Assembly (NCBI RefSeq): GCF_022869865.1
Contig: NZ_CP094984.1
Coordinates: 2,852,001-2,916,000, forward strand
Origin: Arthrobacter zhangbolii
GTDB lineage: Bacteria; Actinomycetota; Actinomycetes; Actinomycetales; Micrococcaceae
Direction: 5' to 3'
Length of the DNA stretch: 64,000 nucleotides
Numbering within the stretch: the stretch's first letter is position 1; the number at the start of each line of letters is the position of its first letter. Below, piece after piece: positions 26,980 through 35,961 of this stretch. The position numbers and the translations under genes are program-made. A model generated the notes under the pieces. That model saw only the letters and a program-made list of their open reading frames with translations, searched no databases and was not told the origin of the DNA.

Positions 26980-28204
26980 CGGACCTGCCGGGTTTTCCCT
27001 TGGGAACCCAGCACCAGAGGACGACGGCGCCGGCCAGTCCCAGCAGTGCGGTGGCCGCAATGCCGGCGGAGAGGGAGACCAGTGCGGTCACACCGGCGAG
27101 GATTCCCGGCCCGCCCATGTTGCCCAGATCGGCCAGCAGCCGCCAGATGCCCAGGAACTGCGGGCGGCCCGGCGAGGGTGAAAAGTCCGCTCCGAGGGTC
27201 ATGACAATCCCCGAGCCGATACCGTTGCCGAAGCCGATCAACAGGGCTGCCAGCAGCAGGCCGGTGGCGTCGGTGGCCAGTGGCAGCAGTCCCAGCCCCA
27301 CGCCCATTACGAGCATGCACGGCACGGCCACCGAACGCCTCCCCCAGGTGTCCATGGCTTTGCCTGCGGGGTAGAAAATCAGCATGTCGATGGCGCCGGA
27401 CAGTCCGTAGATCAGCGCCGTCTGGGTGGGGTCCAGGCCAATGTGCTGGCCCCAGAGCGGAATGACTGCCTGGCGGGTGGCCCGCACCGCGGCGATCAGC
27501 AGTATGCCAATGCCGATGGTTCGGAACACCCGGGCATGGCTGCGCAGGATCGCCCGGACGGTGGGAGTGGGCACCGCCGCGGCCGCCGCGGCAGTGCCGG
27601 GTCCGGGCCGGGTGCCGTTTCGCTTGGCGGCCGCACGGACGGACAGGTCCGGCACGGTGAGGCTGAGCAGCCCCGCACCCACGGCGGCGGCTGCCCCCAC
27701 CCAGTAGGCGCCCGCGGTACCGAGGAAGTGGATGGCTCCGGCACCTGCGAAGGGACCGATGAAGACCCCGATCCGGTTCACCCCGCCCAGGGTGGACAGC
27801 GCCCGTGCACGGAAATGCAGTGGTACGGCCTCCGTCAGGTAGCTCTGCCGGGCGAGCCCGAAGACCGATCCGGCCATACCGGTCATAAAAACGGCGAGTG
27901 CGAAGACCCAGAGGACGGGAACCGATGCCGCCAGGATCATGGCGAGGGCGCACCACGCCGCTGCGGCCGCTAGGGCCCACCTTTCCCCGAACCGCGTGGT
28001 GACCACCGTGGCCGGGACGTTGGTCAGGAGCGATCCCACGCCGGTGAGGGTAATTACCAGGGCAGCCAGGGCTACGGTGGCGCCGAGATCCCGGGCACTG
28101 AGTGCCACTACGGGCAGGATGGCTCCGGTTGCCAGTCCGTAGAGCAGGGTGGGCCCGTAGGCCGGAACGGCAATACGTCGAAGGCTGAAATCATCCGCTG
28201 GCAC
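26945..28204 (-). CDS. MFS transporter
   Basis: This 419-residue major facilitator has about 12 predicted helices and starts at GTG 28204. Loop motif A-like sequence is seen as KAMDTWGRRSVAVP, and helix 4-5 contains GMAGSVFGLARQSYLTEAVPLHFRARALSTLGGVNRIG. The transported compound is unknown; drug or metabolite efflux is possible. A TAGTCT exactly 6 nt before the GTG suggests a leaderless transcript. Confidence 0.85.
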   Translation of the reverse strand: MPADDFSLRRIAVPAYGPTLLYGLATGAILPVVALSARDLGATVALAALVITLTGVGSLLTNVPATVVTTRFGERWALAAAAAWCALAMILAASVPVLWVFALAVFMTGMAGSVFGLARQSYLTEAVPLHFRARALSTLGGVNRIGVFIGPFAGAGAIHFLGTAGAYWVGAAAAVGAGLLSLTVPDLSVRAAAKRNGTRPGPGTAAAAAAVPTPTVRAILRSHARVFRTIGIGILLIAAVRATRQAVIPLWGQHIGLDPTQTALIYGLSGAIDMLIFYPAGKAMDTWGRRSVAVPCMLVMGVGLGLLPLATDATGLLLAALLIGFGNGIGSGIVMTLGADFSPSPGRPQFLGIWRLLADLGNMGGPGILAGVTALVSLSAGIAATALLGLAGAVVLWCWVPKGKPGRSASAAPDRRPAG

Positions 28205-28210
28205 GGCCTC

Positions 28211-28216
28211 AGACTA
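28211..28216 (-). promoter_or_regulatory. Probable leaderless promoter (-10) of the MFS gene
   Basis: On the minus strand TAGTCT is followed by 6 nt and then the GTG start at 28204. No ribosome site lies between them. Confidence 0.4.
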
Positions 28217-28245
28217 TCCCCCGCACTGGCAGTGTCCTGTCCGGA

Positions 28246-29106
28246 CTACCGTTTCAGCCATTTCCATTTCGCCAGGGTCCGCAGCCGGGTGAGCAGCGCG
28301 CGGGACTGTTCGGGGCCGTACGGCAGGATGGGAATGGCCTTGGTCATGTCCACTGACGCCTGGTCCATGGCGCTGCGGGTCACGGCGACGGCGGTGCGCA
28401 TTTTGTTCATCTGCGTGGACACGAAATCCACGGTGACGGGTTTGCCGTGGCCCGGCACGAAGACCGTATACAGGTCCTCCAGCGCGGTGACCTTGCCCAG
28501 GGTTCGGATCCATTCCTTCGGGAAGGAATCCTCGAACTGCGGATCGGCGCCCTGCTCCACCAGGTCCCCGGTGAAGAGCACGTCGCCCGCACCCACCAGC
28601 AGGTCGTGGTCCGTGTGCCCGCGTCCCAGATGGAAAAGCGTCACCGAAATGCCACCCAGGTCCAGATCCACCGGGGCGTTTTCCACCAGCTTGGTAGGCC
28701 CGGTGATGGCAGTGTGCTCGCCCATGGCCGAGGCCATTTCCGGTTCCGTGTCGGCGGCCTGCGGACGATGGTCCTCACCGTTTTCAAGGATGCTTGCGGC
28801 GCACCCGGCGGTGCCCCAGATATCCTCGACGCCGCGGGCCAGCATCAGCGTGTTTCCGAAGTAGTGGTCGAAGTGGGCATGCGTGTTCACTGCGGACAGC
28901 GGCAGATCCGTCAGCTGCCGTGCTGCCGCGTGGATTTCCTCTGCCATCACCGGGCCGGCACCGGTATCGATCAGCAGGGCACGCTCGTCGCCGATCACCA
29001 GGCCGGTGTTCACGGCGTACGCCTCGTTGCGCCGCACCCAGATGCGGGGGGCAATTTCCATCCAGCCCGCGGTGCTCACTGCGGGCTGGTGCGGTGTTTC
29101 GGTCAT
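28246..29106 (-). CDS. MBL-fold metallo-hydrolase
   Basis: This 286-residue protein has the metallo-beta-lactamase-fold metal motif NTHAHFDH (His76, His78, Asp80, His81), followed by GRGHTDHDLLV and VPGHGKPV supplying later ligands. An IDTGAG strand precedes. The pattern fits the subgroup that includes quinoprotein-relay and B3-like hydrolases, but no substrate can be named. AAAGGG precedes the start. Confidence 0.85.
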   Translation of the reverse strand: MTETPHQPAVSTAGWMEIAPRIWVRRNEAYAVNTGLVIGDERALLIDTGAGPVMAEEIHAAARQLTDLPLSAVNTHAHFDHYFGNTLMLARGVEDIWGTAGCAASILENGEDHRPQAADTEPEMASAMGEHTAITGPTKLVENAPVDLDLGGISVTLFHLGRGHTDHDLLVGAGDVLFTGDLVEQGADPQFEDSFPKEWIRTLGKVTALEDLYTVFVPGHGKPVTVDFVSTQMNKMRTAVAVTRSAMDQASVDMTKAIPILPYGPEQSRALLTRLRTLAKWKWLKR

Positions 29107-29167
29107 GTCAGCTTTCCCTTTCGCCGGCCTTCTCCAACCTACCGCGGGTAGGGATTCGGGGCACGTA

Positions 29168-30703
29168 TTACAGGTCTACGAGGACCCTGCCCGGGTTTTC
29201 GACCGCGTCCGCCACGTACCGCAGGAAGCCTCCGGCCGTACCGCCGTCGCACACCCGGTGGTCGAAGACCAGGGTCAGCTCCGTCATCTTGCGCACGGCC
29301 AGTTCGCCCCGGACCACCCACGGTTTATCGATGATGCGGCCGACGCCGAGAATGGCGGATTCCGGGTAGTTGATGATTGCTGCGCTGCCGTCCACACCGA
29401 ACACTCCGTAGTTGTTGAGGGTGAACGTGCCCGAGGTCAGCTCGGCAGCGGTGGCCCGGCCCGCCTGCGCCGCTGCGGTGAGCCTGCGGATTTCGGTGTC
29501 CAGGTCGCGGGTGGACAGGCTGTCCGCGCGACGGACTGCGGGGACCATCAGTCCCCGGCCGGCCTGGACAGCAATGCCCAGGTTGATGCCCTCGAAGGCC
29601 TCTATGGCGGCGTCGGGGGCATCGGCGGAAAGGCCGTCTGTGCCCATTCCACCGGGTACGTATCGGGTGTTGAGTTCCGGGAATCTGCGCAGGCCGGCCA
29701 GGGTGAAGCGGGCTAGGAAGGCCAGCAGCGAGGGGACCTCTCCGCCGCTGCGTCCGAGGTCGCTGCGCAGTTCCATCAGCGCCGTCGCGTCCACGTCCAC
29801 CCAGACGGTGGCCTCCGGGATCAGGGCACGGCTGCGGGTGAGGTTCGCGGCCACCGTTCGACGCACGCCGCGCACGGGGGTGCGGGCAGCGACCTGCAGC
29901 CCGGTCCGCGGGTCAAGGGTTGCGGCGCTGCCGTCCGGGCCGGAGACCATGGTCTCGGCCGCGGATGCCGTGGTGTCGACCGGGCCGGAGACGGCGCCGA
30001 CCAGCGCGGTCGCGGAAACCACCGCCGGCGTCCGGAATGACGACTCACCCTGGACGGGTACCGTGCGCAGTGCTGCCTGGACGTCGCGGCGCAGGATCAG
30101 TCCGTCCGGGCCGCTGCCGCTGAGATCGGCCAGCCGCAGGCCTGACTCACGTGCCATCCTCCGGACCAGCGGCGAGATGCAACGCGGTGCAGCGGATCGG
30201 GGCGGATTCATCTGGAGGGCAGGCCGCACGGGGCTTTTCGGAGGCCTGGTCCGGCGTGCCGTCTTCGCTGCTTCCGGAGTTCCGTAGCCGATCAGCACGT
30301 TCCCGGAACCCGCCTTCTCTTCCTGCCGGTAAGCCTCCCCTGCCGATGACACCGCCGCTTCCACGGTTCCCACGGCAGCGGCGGTTTCCAACCCGGCGGC
30401 CGGTGCAGCACCGCCCGGCGCAGTGTCCGCCGGTGCAGCACCGCCCGGCGCAGTGTCCGCCGGTGCAGTGTCCACCGAAATAAGCGGTCGCCCAACGTCC
30501 ATGCTTTCGCCGGCATTGCCGTGCAGCTGCGCCACGCGGCCGGCATACGGCGACGGGACCTCGACCAGGGATTTGGCCGTCTCCACTTCAGCCACGGGCT
30601 GGTCCACCGCGACGGAGTCCCCCACCGCAACGAGCCAGCTGACCAGCTCGGCTTCGGTCAGCCCCTCGCCCAGATCCGGCAGCAGGAAGGTTCGCACGCT
30701 CAC
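29168..30703 (-). CDS. bkdC: Branched-chain 2-oxoacid dehydrogenase E2 (dihydrolipoyl acyltransferase)
   Basis: The protein has 511 residues. The N-terminal lipoyl domain carries the lipoylated lysine in VETAKSLVEVPSP (Lys44). A Pro/Ala-rich linker follows, then the E1/E3-binding domain (ISPLVRRMARESGLRLADLSGSGPDGLILRRDV, about 175-210) and the catalytic acyltransferase domain ending in FDHRVCDGGTAGGFLRYV. The start overlaps the E1-beta stop as ATGA. With E1-alpha and E1-beta it forms the complex that makes branched acyl-CoAs from Val, Leu and Ile; E3 must be elsewhere. Confidence 0.88.
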   Translation of the reverse strand: MSVRTFLLPDLGEGLTEAELVSWLVAVGDSVAVDQPVAEVETAKSLVEVPSPYAGRVAQLHGNAGESMDVGRPLISVDTAPADTAPGGAAPADTAPGGAAPAAGLETAAAVGTVEAAVSSAGEAYRQEEKAGSGNVLIGYGTPEAAKTARRTRPPKSPVRPALQMNPPRSAAPRCISPLVRRMARESGLRLADLSGSGPDGLILRRDVQAALRTVPVQGESSFRTPAVVSATALVGAVSGPVDTTASAAETMVSGPDGSAATLDPRTGLQVAARTPVRGVRRTVAANLTRSRALIPEATVWVDVDATALMELRSDLGRSGGEVPSLLAFLARFTLAGLRRFPELNTRYVPGGMGTDGLSADAPDAAIEAFEGINLGIAVQAGRGLMVPAVRRADSLSTRDLDTEIRRLTAAAQAGRATAAELTSGTFTLNNYGVFGVDGSAAIINYPESAILGVGRIIDKPWVVRGELAVRKMTELTLVFDHRVCDGGTAGGFLRYVADAVENPGRVLVDL

Positions 30704-31872
30704 AGGTGGCCCTCCGAACCGGTATCCACAGCCGCGGTACCCCCGGCAAGGGAATCCCCGGCAAGCACATCCGCGCCGTCACCCGGTTCATCCCACTGCA
30801 GCTCATCCACCGCGTCCAGAATCCGGTCCACGCCGGGCAGGAACCAGTGTTCCAGTTTGGGAGCCGGGTACGGCACGTCGAATCCGGTCACGCGCCGCAC
30901 CGGGGCGGCCAGGGAATGGAAGCAGCGTTCGGAGACACGGGCTGCGATCTCGGAGGCAACGGAGGCAAAACCCGGCGCTTCGGCAATCACCACGGCCCGG
31001 CCCGTGCGGCGGACCGAGGCGTCCACGGTGGCGTCGTCATACGGAACAATCGAGCGCAGGTCAATCACTTCCAGGGACCGGCCTTCAACCTCGGCAGCAG
31101 CCGCTGCCGCCAGGGCTGTGGATACGGAGGGTCCGTAGGCAATCAGTGTGGCATCGGTGCCCGGCCGCGCCACCGCCGCGGTACCGATGCCGCCGGCAGC
31201 GCTCCGGCCCGTCTGCGCCGCATCATCCGCCGCACGGCGCAGGCCGGCAAGATCCACTCTCTCCTTGGTCCAGTACAGCTTTTTGGGCTCCAGGAAAATC
31301 ACCGGGTCATCGAGGCGGATGGCTTCGCGCAGCAGCGAATAGGCATCCGCCACGGTGGCGGGGGCCACTACGGTGAGGCCCGGGGTGTGGGCGTAGTAGG
31401 ACTCGGAGGAATCACAGTGATGTTCCACCCCGCCGATCCCGCCGGCATAGGGAATCCGGATCACCATCGGAAGCTTGATCCGGGCCTTGGTCCGGTTCGG
31501 CATTTTGGCCACGTGGCTGACTATCTGCTCAAACGCGGGATAGGCAAAAGCATCGAACTGCATCTCCACCACCGGGCGCAACCCGTTCATGGCCATTCCC
31601 ACGGCCATACCCACAATGCCCGATTCAGCCAGCGGGGTATCGAAACAGCGCTCGGCCCCGAACCGCGCCGTCAGGGAATCCGTGATCCGGAAGACCCCGC
31701 CCAGCGGCCCCACATCCTCGCCGAACATCACCACCGTGGAATCGGCAGCCATCTCATCAGCGAGGGCGGTATTGAGTGCCTTCGCGAACGTCAGCGGCGC
31801 GTTGTCGGTGCTGTCCGCGGTGTCGGCGGCCTGCCGGGTGCCCGGCGGCACCTCCGTGGTTGTTGCTGCCAT
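30700..31872 (-). CDS. bkdB: Branched-chain 2-oxoacid dehydrogenase E1 beta subunit
   Basis: The protein has 390 residues from ATG 31872 (GGAAGGG upstream). It contains VVMFGEDVGPLGGVFRIT, RCFDTPLAESGIVGMAVGMA, EMQFDAFAYPAFEQIVSHVAK, GGIGGVEHHCDSSES and a C-terminal transketolase domain. The 30 residues before the first conserved strand are a variable tail. It is the middle gene of E1-alpha, E1-beta, E2, with a 23-nt gap before it and an ATGA overlap after it. Gene naming of the bkd set varies between species. Confidence 0.9.
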   Translation of the reverse strand: MAATTTEVPPGTRQAADTADSTDNAPLTFAKALNTALADEMAADSTVVMFGEDVGPLGGVFRITDSLTARFGAERCFDTPLAESGIVGMAVGMAMNGLRPVVEMQFDAFAYPAFEQIVSHVAKMPNRTKARIKLPMVIRIPYAGGIGGVEHHCDSSESYYAHTPGLTVVAPATVADAYSLLREAIRLDDPVIFLEPKKLYWTKERVDLAGLRRAADDAAQTGRSAAGGIGTAAVARPGTDATLIAYGPSVSTALAAAAAAEVEGRSLEVIDLRSIVPYDDATVDASVRRTGRAVVIAEAPGFASVASEIAARVSERCFHSLAAPVRRVTGFDVPYPAPKLEHWFLPGVDRILDAVDELQWDEPGDGADVLAGDSLAGGTAAVDTGSEGHL

Positions 31873-31895
31873 GATGTGTGCCCTTCCGTGGGGAG

Positions 31896-33068
31896 TCAGC
31901 GCGTGGCGCCGGTGTCGCGGGTGTCCGGCTCCACGGCTGCGGCGTCGCGTTCCAGTTCGCTGCGCAGCAGCTCGGCCTGTTCCGCCAGCTGGGGAGTCCG
32001 GCGGCTGTAAACGTGCTCGAACAGGGCCATCGGTTCCGGCTCGACGTCGGCATTCAACCCGTCGCGCATGGCCGTCGCGACGGTCTCGGCGTCGGCTGCC
32101 AGCCCGGCCTCGGCGGCGTCGTCGAGCAGACCCGACGAGCGCAGAAAGGTCCGGATCCGCAGCAGCGGGTCCAGGGGTTCCCACCGCTGCACCTCGTCGG
32201 CCGTGCGGTACCTGGTGGCGTCATCGGCGTTTGTGTGGGGCTGCATCCGGTAGGTGTGGGCCTCCACCAGCGACGGACCGCCGCCTTCGCGTGCCCGCCG
32301 CACTGCAGCGCCCAGCACGGCCAGGAGGGCGGCGACGTCGTTCCCGTCCACCCGCTCTCCCGGCATGCCGTACCCCACTGCCTTATGTGCAAGGGAGGGG
32401 GCAACGGTCTGGCTGCGCAGCGGCACGGAAATCGCGTACTCGTTGTTCTGGACAAAAAACACCACGGGCACATGGAAGACCGCGGCAAAGTTCAGTGCCT
32501 CGTGGAAGTCGCCCTCGCTGGTGGCACCGTCACCGCACAGGGCCAGCACCACGGTGTCTTCACCCTTCAGTTTCGCAGCGTGGGCAACGCCGACGGCGTG
32601 GAGCAGCTGGGTGGCCAGCGGCGTCGCCTGCGGGGCCACCCTGTGTTCGTAGGGGTCATACCCGCTGTGCCAGTCCCCGCGGAGCAGGGTCAGCACCTGC
32701 AGGGGATCCACGCCGCGGGACATCACGGCCACGGAATCCCGGTAGGTGGGGAAAAGCCAGTCCCGGGCCTGCAGCACGGCTGCGGCTGCCACTTGGCATG
32801 CCTCCTGCCCGTGCGAGGACGGGTACACGGCCAGCCGGCCCTGCCGGACCAGGGCGTTGGCCTGGTCGTTGACCCGCCGTCCGGCCACCAGCCGCGCGTA
32901 GGCGTCCAGCAAGCTGTCGCCGGAGGGCAGCGGATAGCGTTCATCGCTGTGCTCCGCCCCGTCGGCATCGATCAGCCGGACGGGAACCGGGGACGGAAGA
33001 AGTCCGGTGTCTGCGGCGAAACCCGGGGATGGGGGAAACCCGGTGTGCCGCGGCGTCGAGATGGTCAT
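31896..33068 (-). CDS. bkdA: Branched-chain 2-oxoacid dehydrogenase E1 alpha subunit
   Basis: The protein has 390 residues from ATG 33068, preceded by GGAGG at 7 nt; a frame open to 33101 lacks such a site. The ThDP motif is [51 protein letters not shown] and [14 protein letters not shown], the latter being the family's phosphorylation-loop region, are also present. It is the first gene of the operon and is divergent from an Lrp-type regulator across 179 bp, which is the usual bkd arrangement. Confidence 0.92.
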   Translation of the reverse strand: [390 protein letters not shown]

Positions 33069-33247
33069 CAGAGAGCCTCCGTCCGTGAGTGCCTGCGGCA
33101 CCTTTGCACGCGGGTACTACTGTCTAGCCAGTATGCTGACCGGCGCTCATCAGGGGCCAGCATTCCCGGAAATCTTGGACGGAAAGCTCCGCTGCGGGTA
33201 CTCTGATGGACACCTTGCAAATGTGACGCAGATTACTTGGGGAAAGC

Positions 33248-33706
33248 GTGGACATTATGACAGCAGCTCCGGCGGTACTGGATGAAACAGACCGGAAAAT
33301 CCTGGCAGTGCTGCGCTCCGACGGGAGGGCATCCTTTACGGCCGTTGCGCAGGCGGTACACATTTCTCGGGCGCATGCCTATTCGCGGATTGCCCGGCTG
33401 ACCGAATCGGGCGTACTCAGCCGCTTCACCGCATTGGTGGATCCGGAAAAGGCAGGATTGGGCTCCTCGGCCTATGTGACGCTGAAAGTCCGCCAGCACG
33501 CCTGGCGGGAGTTGAAGGACCGCCTCAGCGAGGTGCCGGAAATCCACCACATCGCCCTGGTGGGAGGGTCCTTCGACGTCATTGTGCTGGTACGGGCCGA
33601 GGACAACGTCCACCTGCGCCGGGTTATTTTCGACCAGCTGCAGTCCATGCCCGGAGTGCTGGACACCCAGACGTTCCTGGTCTTCGAGGAACGCGACACC
33701 CGCTGA
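33248..33706 (+). CDS. bkdR: Lrp/AsnC-family regulator, likely BkdR
   Basis: The protein has 152 residues from GTG 33248 (GGGGAAA just upstream). The N-terminal winged HTH is LDETDRKILAVLRSDGRASFTAVAQAVHISRAHAYSRIARLTESGVL. The C-terminal RAM/AsnC ligand domain follows (VTLKVRQHAW, VGGSFDVIVLVRAEDN). It stands divergent from the bkd operon, where Lrp-type regulators responsive to branched-chain amino acids or ketoacids control the genes. The regulatory link is inferred from position. Confidence 0.85.
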   Translation: MDIMTAAPAVLDETDRKILAVLRSDGRASFTAVAQAVHISRAHAYSRIARLTESGVLSRFTALVDPEKAGLGSSAYVTLKVRQHAWRELKDRLSEVPEIHHIALVGGSFDVIVLVRAEDNVHLRRVIFDQLQSMPGVLDTQTFLVFEERDTR

Positions 33707-33712
33707 GGGCTG

Positions 33713-35035
33713 TCAGTCGAAAAGTTCCGCGCCGACAAAGCTCCCTTCCCGTGCGCCCGGCGGAACCGCGAACACGGCGGAGCCCACCGGCGTCGTCCAT
33801 TCGTTGAGGATGTCCAGCTCGTCCAGCCGCCGCTGGATCGGCACGAACTGCCGGTCGACGTCGGCCTGGTAGGACACAAAGATCTGGCCCGAGTTGGAGA
33901 CGCCGCTTTCCGCGCCGCCCGTGACAGGCGCGTCGTCATAGTTGTAGGGACGGCGGAATATCCGCTGCCGTTCATCCTCCGGACGGGCCCGGCGCATGTG
34001 CGCGGATTCGGCAATCACCGGAAAACCGAGACTGTTGCGTGCCGAGAAGTCCGGCTCGTCATGTTCGGTTCCGCCCGTCAGCGGAGCCCCGTCACTGAGC
34101 CGCCGGCCCACGGTTTCCTCCCGTCCCCTTCGGTCCAGTTCATCCCATGTATCCAGGTTCATGGCGATGCGCCGGATCACCACGGAGGTCCCGTCCTTCA
34201 GCCACGGTTCGATGCCCTCCCCGCCCCACACCACACGTTCGAAGGCGCCGCCTCGGGGGTTGGCGGTACCGTCCAGCTGGCCGAACAGATTCCGTGGTGT
34301 CTCCTCTGCGGGGTTGGAACGGGCGGCGCGCAGAAACCCCGTCTGGGTCCATCGAAGGGTCGCAAAGGAGCGGCTGTCCTTGAGCAGCATGCGCCGTGCG
34401 TGGGCCACCGTCAGCGGGTCATCGGCGCACACCTGCAGCAGCAGATCTCCCCCGCTGTAGGCAGGCTCCAGCCGGTCAATTCCGAAGGCAGGCAGCGGTC
34501 GGAGCCAGGCGGGTGCCAGCCCCGGAGAAGCCAGCGCCACCAGCGCCGGACCGAACCCGAACGTCACCGTCAGCCGGGCCGGGCCTGCCGCCAGCTCAGG
34601 TTCCGTGTCAGCCAGCGCCGGCCGGCCCTGTGTCAGGGCGGCGGCGTCCTCGGACAGCAGCCGCAGCCAGGCGGCAAGCCGCTGCCGGGTTAGGCCCGGT
34701 TTCAGGTCCAGGCCCAGGAAGACGGCGTGGGTCTGGGCCGGCGTTTCGATGCCCGCCTGCCGCGGTCCGTAAAAGGGCACGACGTCGGAAGCGCCGGCTG
34801 AAGGGGCCGCGCCGGTCTCCGTGTTCTGCCCTTTCCGGCCGGCGGCATCCGGTTTGGTCCCGGCGGCGATCCCGGCTGCCGCCAGCGCTCCCAACCCAGC
34901 CGCTGCACCGCCGAATAACAGGTGCCGCCGCCTGACACCGCCGGAGGCCTCCTGTTCCGGCTTCTGCCCGTCTCCGCTGTGCTCGCTATGTTCGGGCTCG
35001 CCGTGGTCGGGCGCCACGCCCTCCGTGATGCTCAT
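33713..35035 (-). CDS. Tat-exported DyP-type heme peroxidase
   Basis: This 440-residue protein has an N-terminal twin-arginine signal (VRRRHLLFGGAAAGLGALAAAG, about 33-54). The DyP motif is GQLDGTANPRGG, and the proximal heme histidine lies in AESAHMRRARPED. It resembles class A DyP/EfeB proteins. Its start overlaps the PCu(A)C stop as ATGA, so it belongs to the copper cluster. In Streptomyces a comparable operon pairs DtpA with copper chaperones, which supports a role in copper-enzyme maturation. No efeUO genes are adjacent, arguing against a plain iron-uptake role. Confidence 0.88.
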   Translation of the reverse strand: MSITEGVAPDHGEPEHSEHSGDGQKPEQEASGGVRRRHLLFGGAAAGLGALAAAGIAAGTKPDAAGRKGQNTETGAAPSAGASDVVPFYGPRQAGIETPAQTHAVFLGLDLKPGLTRQRLAAWLRLLSEDAAALTQGRPALADTEPELAAGPARLTVTFGFGPALVALASPGLAPAWLRPLPAFGIDRLEPAYSGGDLLLQVCADDPLTVAHARRMLLKDSRSFATLRWTQTGFLRAARSNPAEETPRNLFGQLDGTANPRGGAFERVVWGGEGIEPWLKDGTSVVIRRIAMNLDTWDELDRRGREETVGRRLSDGAPLTGGTEHDEPDFSARNSLGFPVIAESAHMRRARPEDERQRIFRRPYNYDDAPVTGGAESGVSNSGQIFVSYQADVDRQFVPIQRRLDELDILNEWTTPVGSAVFAVPPGAREGSFVGAELFD

Positions 35036-35793
35036 TCCCCGTGGTAGCTCTCATTGGCGCCGGAGAAGTCCTTAACGGTGGCGGTGAATTCCACAACGGT
35101 TCCGTCTTCCAGTTCCAGGTTGAGGATGACCTCGTCCCCGGCAAGGAGCGGTTCCGCCAGCCCCATCAGCATCAGGTGGTTTGCTCCGGGTTCCAGCGCA
35201 AAGTCCGCGCCAGCGGGGATGGTGAATCCGTCAGTGGTTTCGGCCATGGTGAACGTGCCGTCGGGACCCGCGACGGTCTCGTGCAGTTCAACCTTCTTGG
35301 CGGACGGCGACGTTGCCGCGACCACCCGGATATCTTCGGTGCCGTTGTTTGTGAGGACACCGAATGCCCCCGTCATACGGGATTCGGCAGCCTTCACCCA
35401 CGGCTGGTGCACGGACAGCGGAGAAGCGGATGCCGTCGCGGATTCCGTGGCGGATTGCGGACCGGATGCTGGAGCTGCTTCCGTGGCGGACGGAGCCTGG
35501 GTCTGCGCCCCTGCTGCTGGCCCCTCGGGTGCGGGGTCAGCGGCACAACCGCCCAACAGCAGTCCGGCCAGGATGGTGGCAGCCACGGCCGGGAGCGCCT
35601 TTTTGCGGATGGGACGGGCGGGGAATGGGGCGGGCACCGGGGCGGAGCCACAAGCGGGCGCCACAGCCGGAGAGTGGTCGGGGCCCGCAGCGGGCAACCT
35701 GGTCGGAGAGTGGTCAGGGCCCATGGCGGGCAACCCGGTCGGAGACTGCCCGGGAACGGAAGTGTGGGCGGGGGTAGGCGGACGAGACGTCAT
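35032..35793 (-). CDS. PCu(A)C-type copper chaperone lipoprotein
   Basis: The protein has 253 residues from ATG 35793 (AGGAG 10 nt upstream). A long Pro-rich cytoplasmic N-terminus precedes the hydrophobic segment with lipobox LGGC (about 83-86). The copper domain shows MTGAFGVLTNNGTEDIRVVAA, VELHETV, FTMAETTDGF, IPAGADFALEPGANHLMLMGL, which matches the H-M-x10-M-x21-H-x-M copper site pattern. The roughly 60-residue N-terminal extension, with DHSPTRLPAAGP-like repeats, is unusual for the family. ATGA overlap with the DyP gene. Confidence 0.85.
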   Translation of the reverse strand: MTSRPPTPAHTSVPGQSPTGLPAMGPDHSPTRLPAAGPDHSPAVAPACGSAPVPAPFPARPIRKKALPAVAATILAGLLLGGCAADPAPEGPAAGAQTQAPSATEAAPASGPQSATESATASASPLSVHQPWVKAAESRMTGAFGVLTNNGTEDIRVVAATSPSAKKVELHETVAGPDGTFTMAETTDGFTIPAGADFALEPGANHLMLMGLAEPLLAGDEVILNLELEDGTVVEFTATVKDFSGANESYHGE

Positions 35794-35961
35794 GGTGGTG
35801 TAGCTCCTAAGTGTGAGAGGCGCTGTCGTGATGGAGCGCTGAAAGTTTTGCGCGCGCTGCCGTGGGGGCACTGAAATGAGGGACGCGCTGGAGTTGTGGG
35901 AGGTGCGCGGCCGGAAGCCGACTGGCCCACTCTGTGAGGTTGTTGCCGTTGCCGGGCAGCG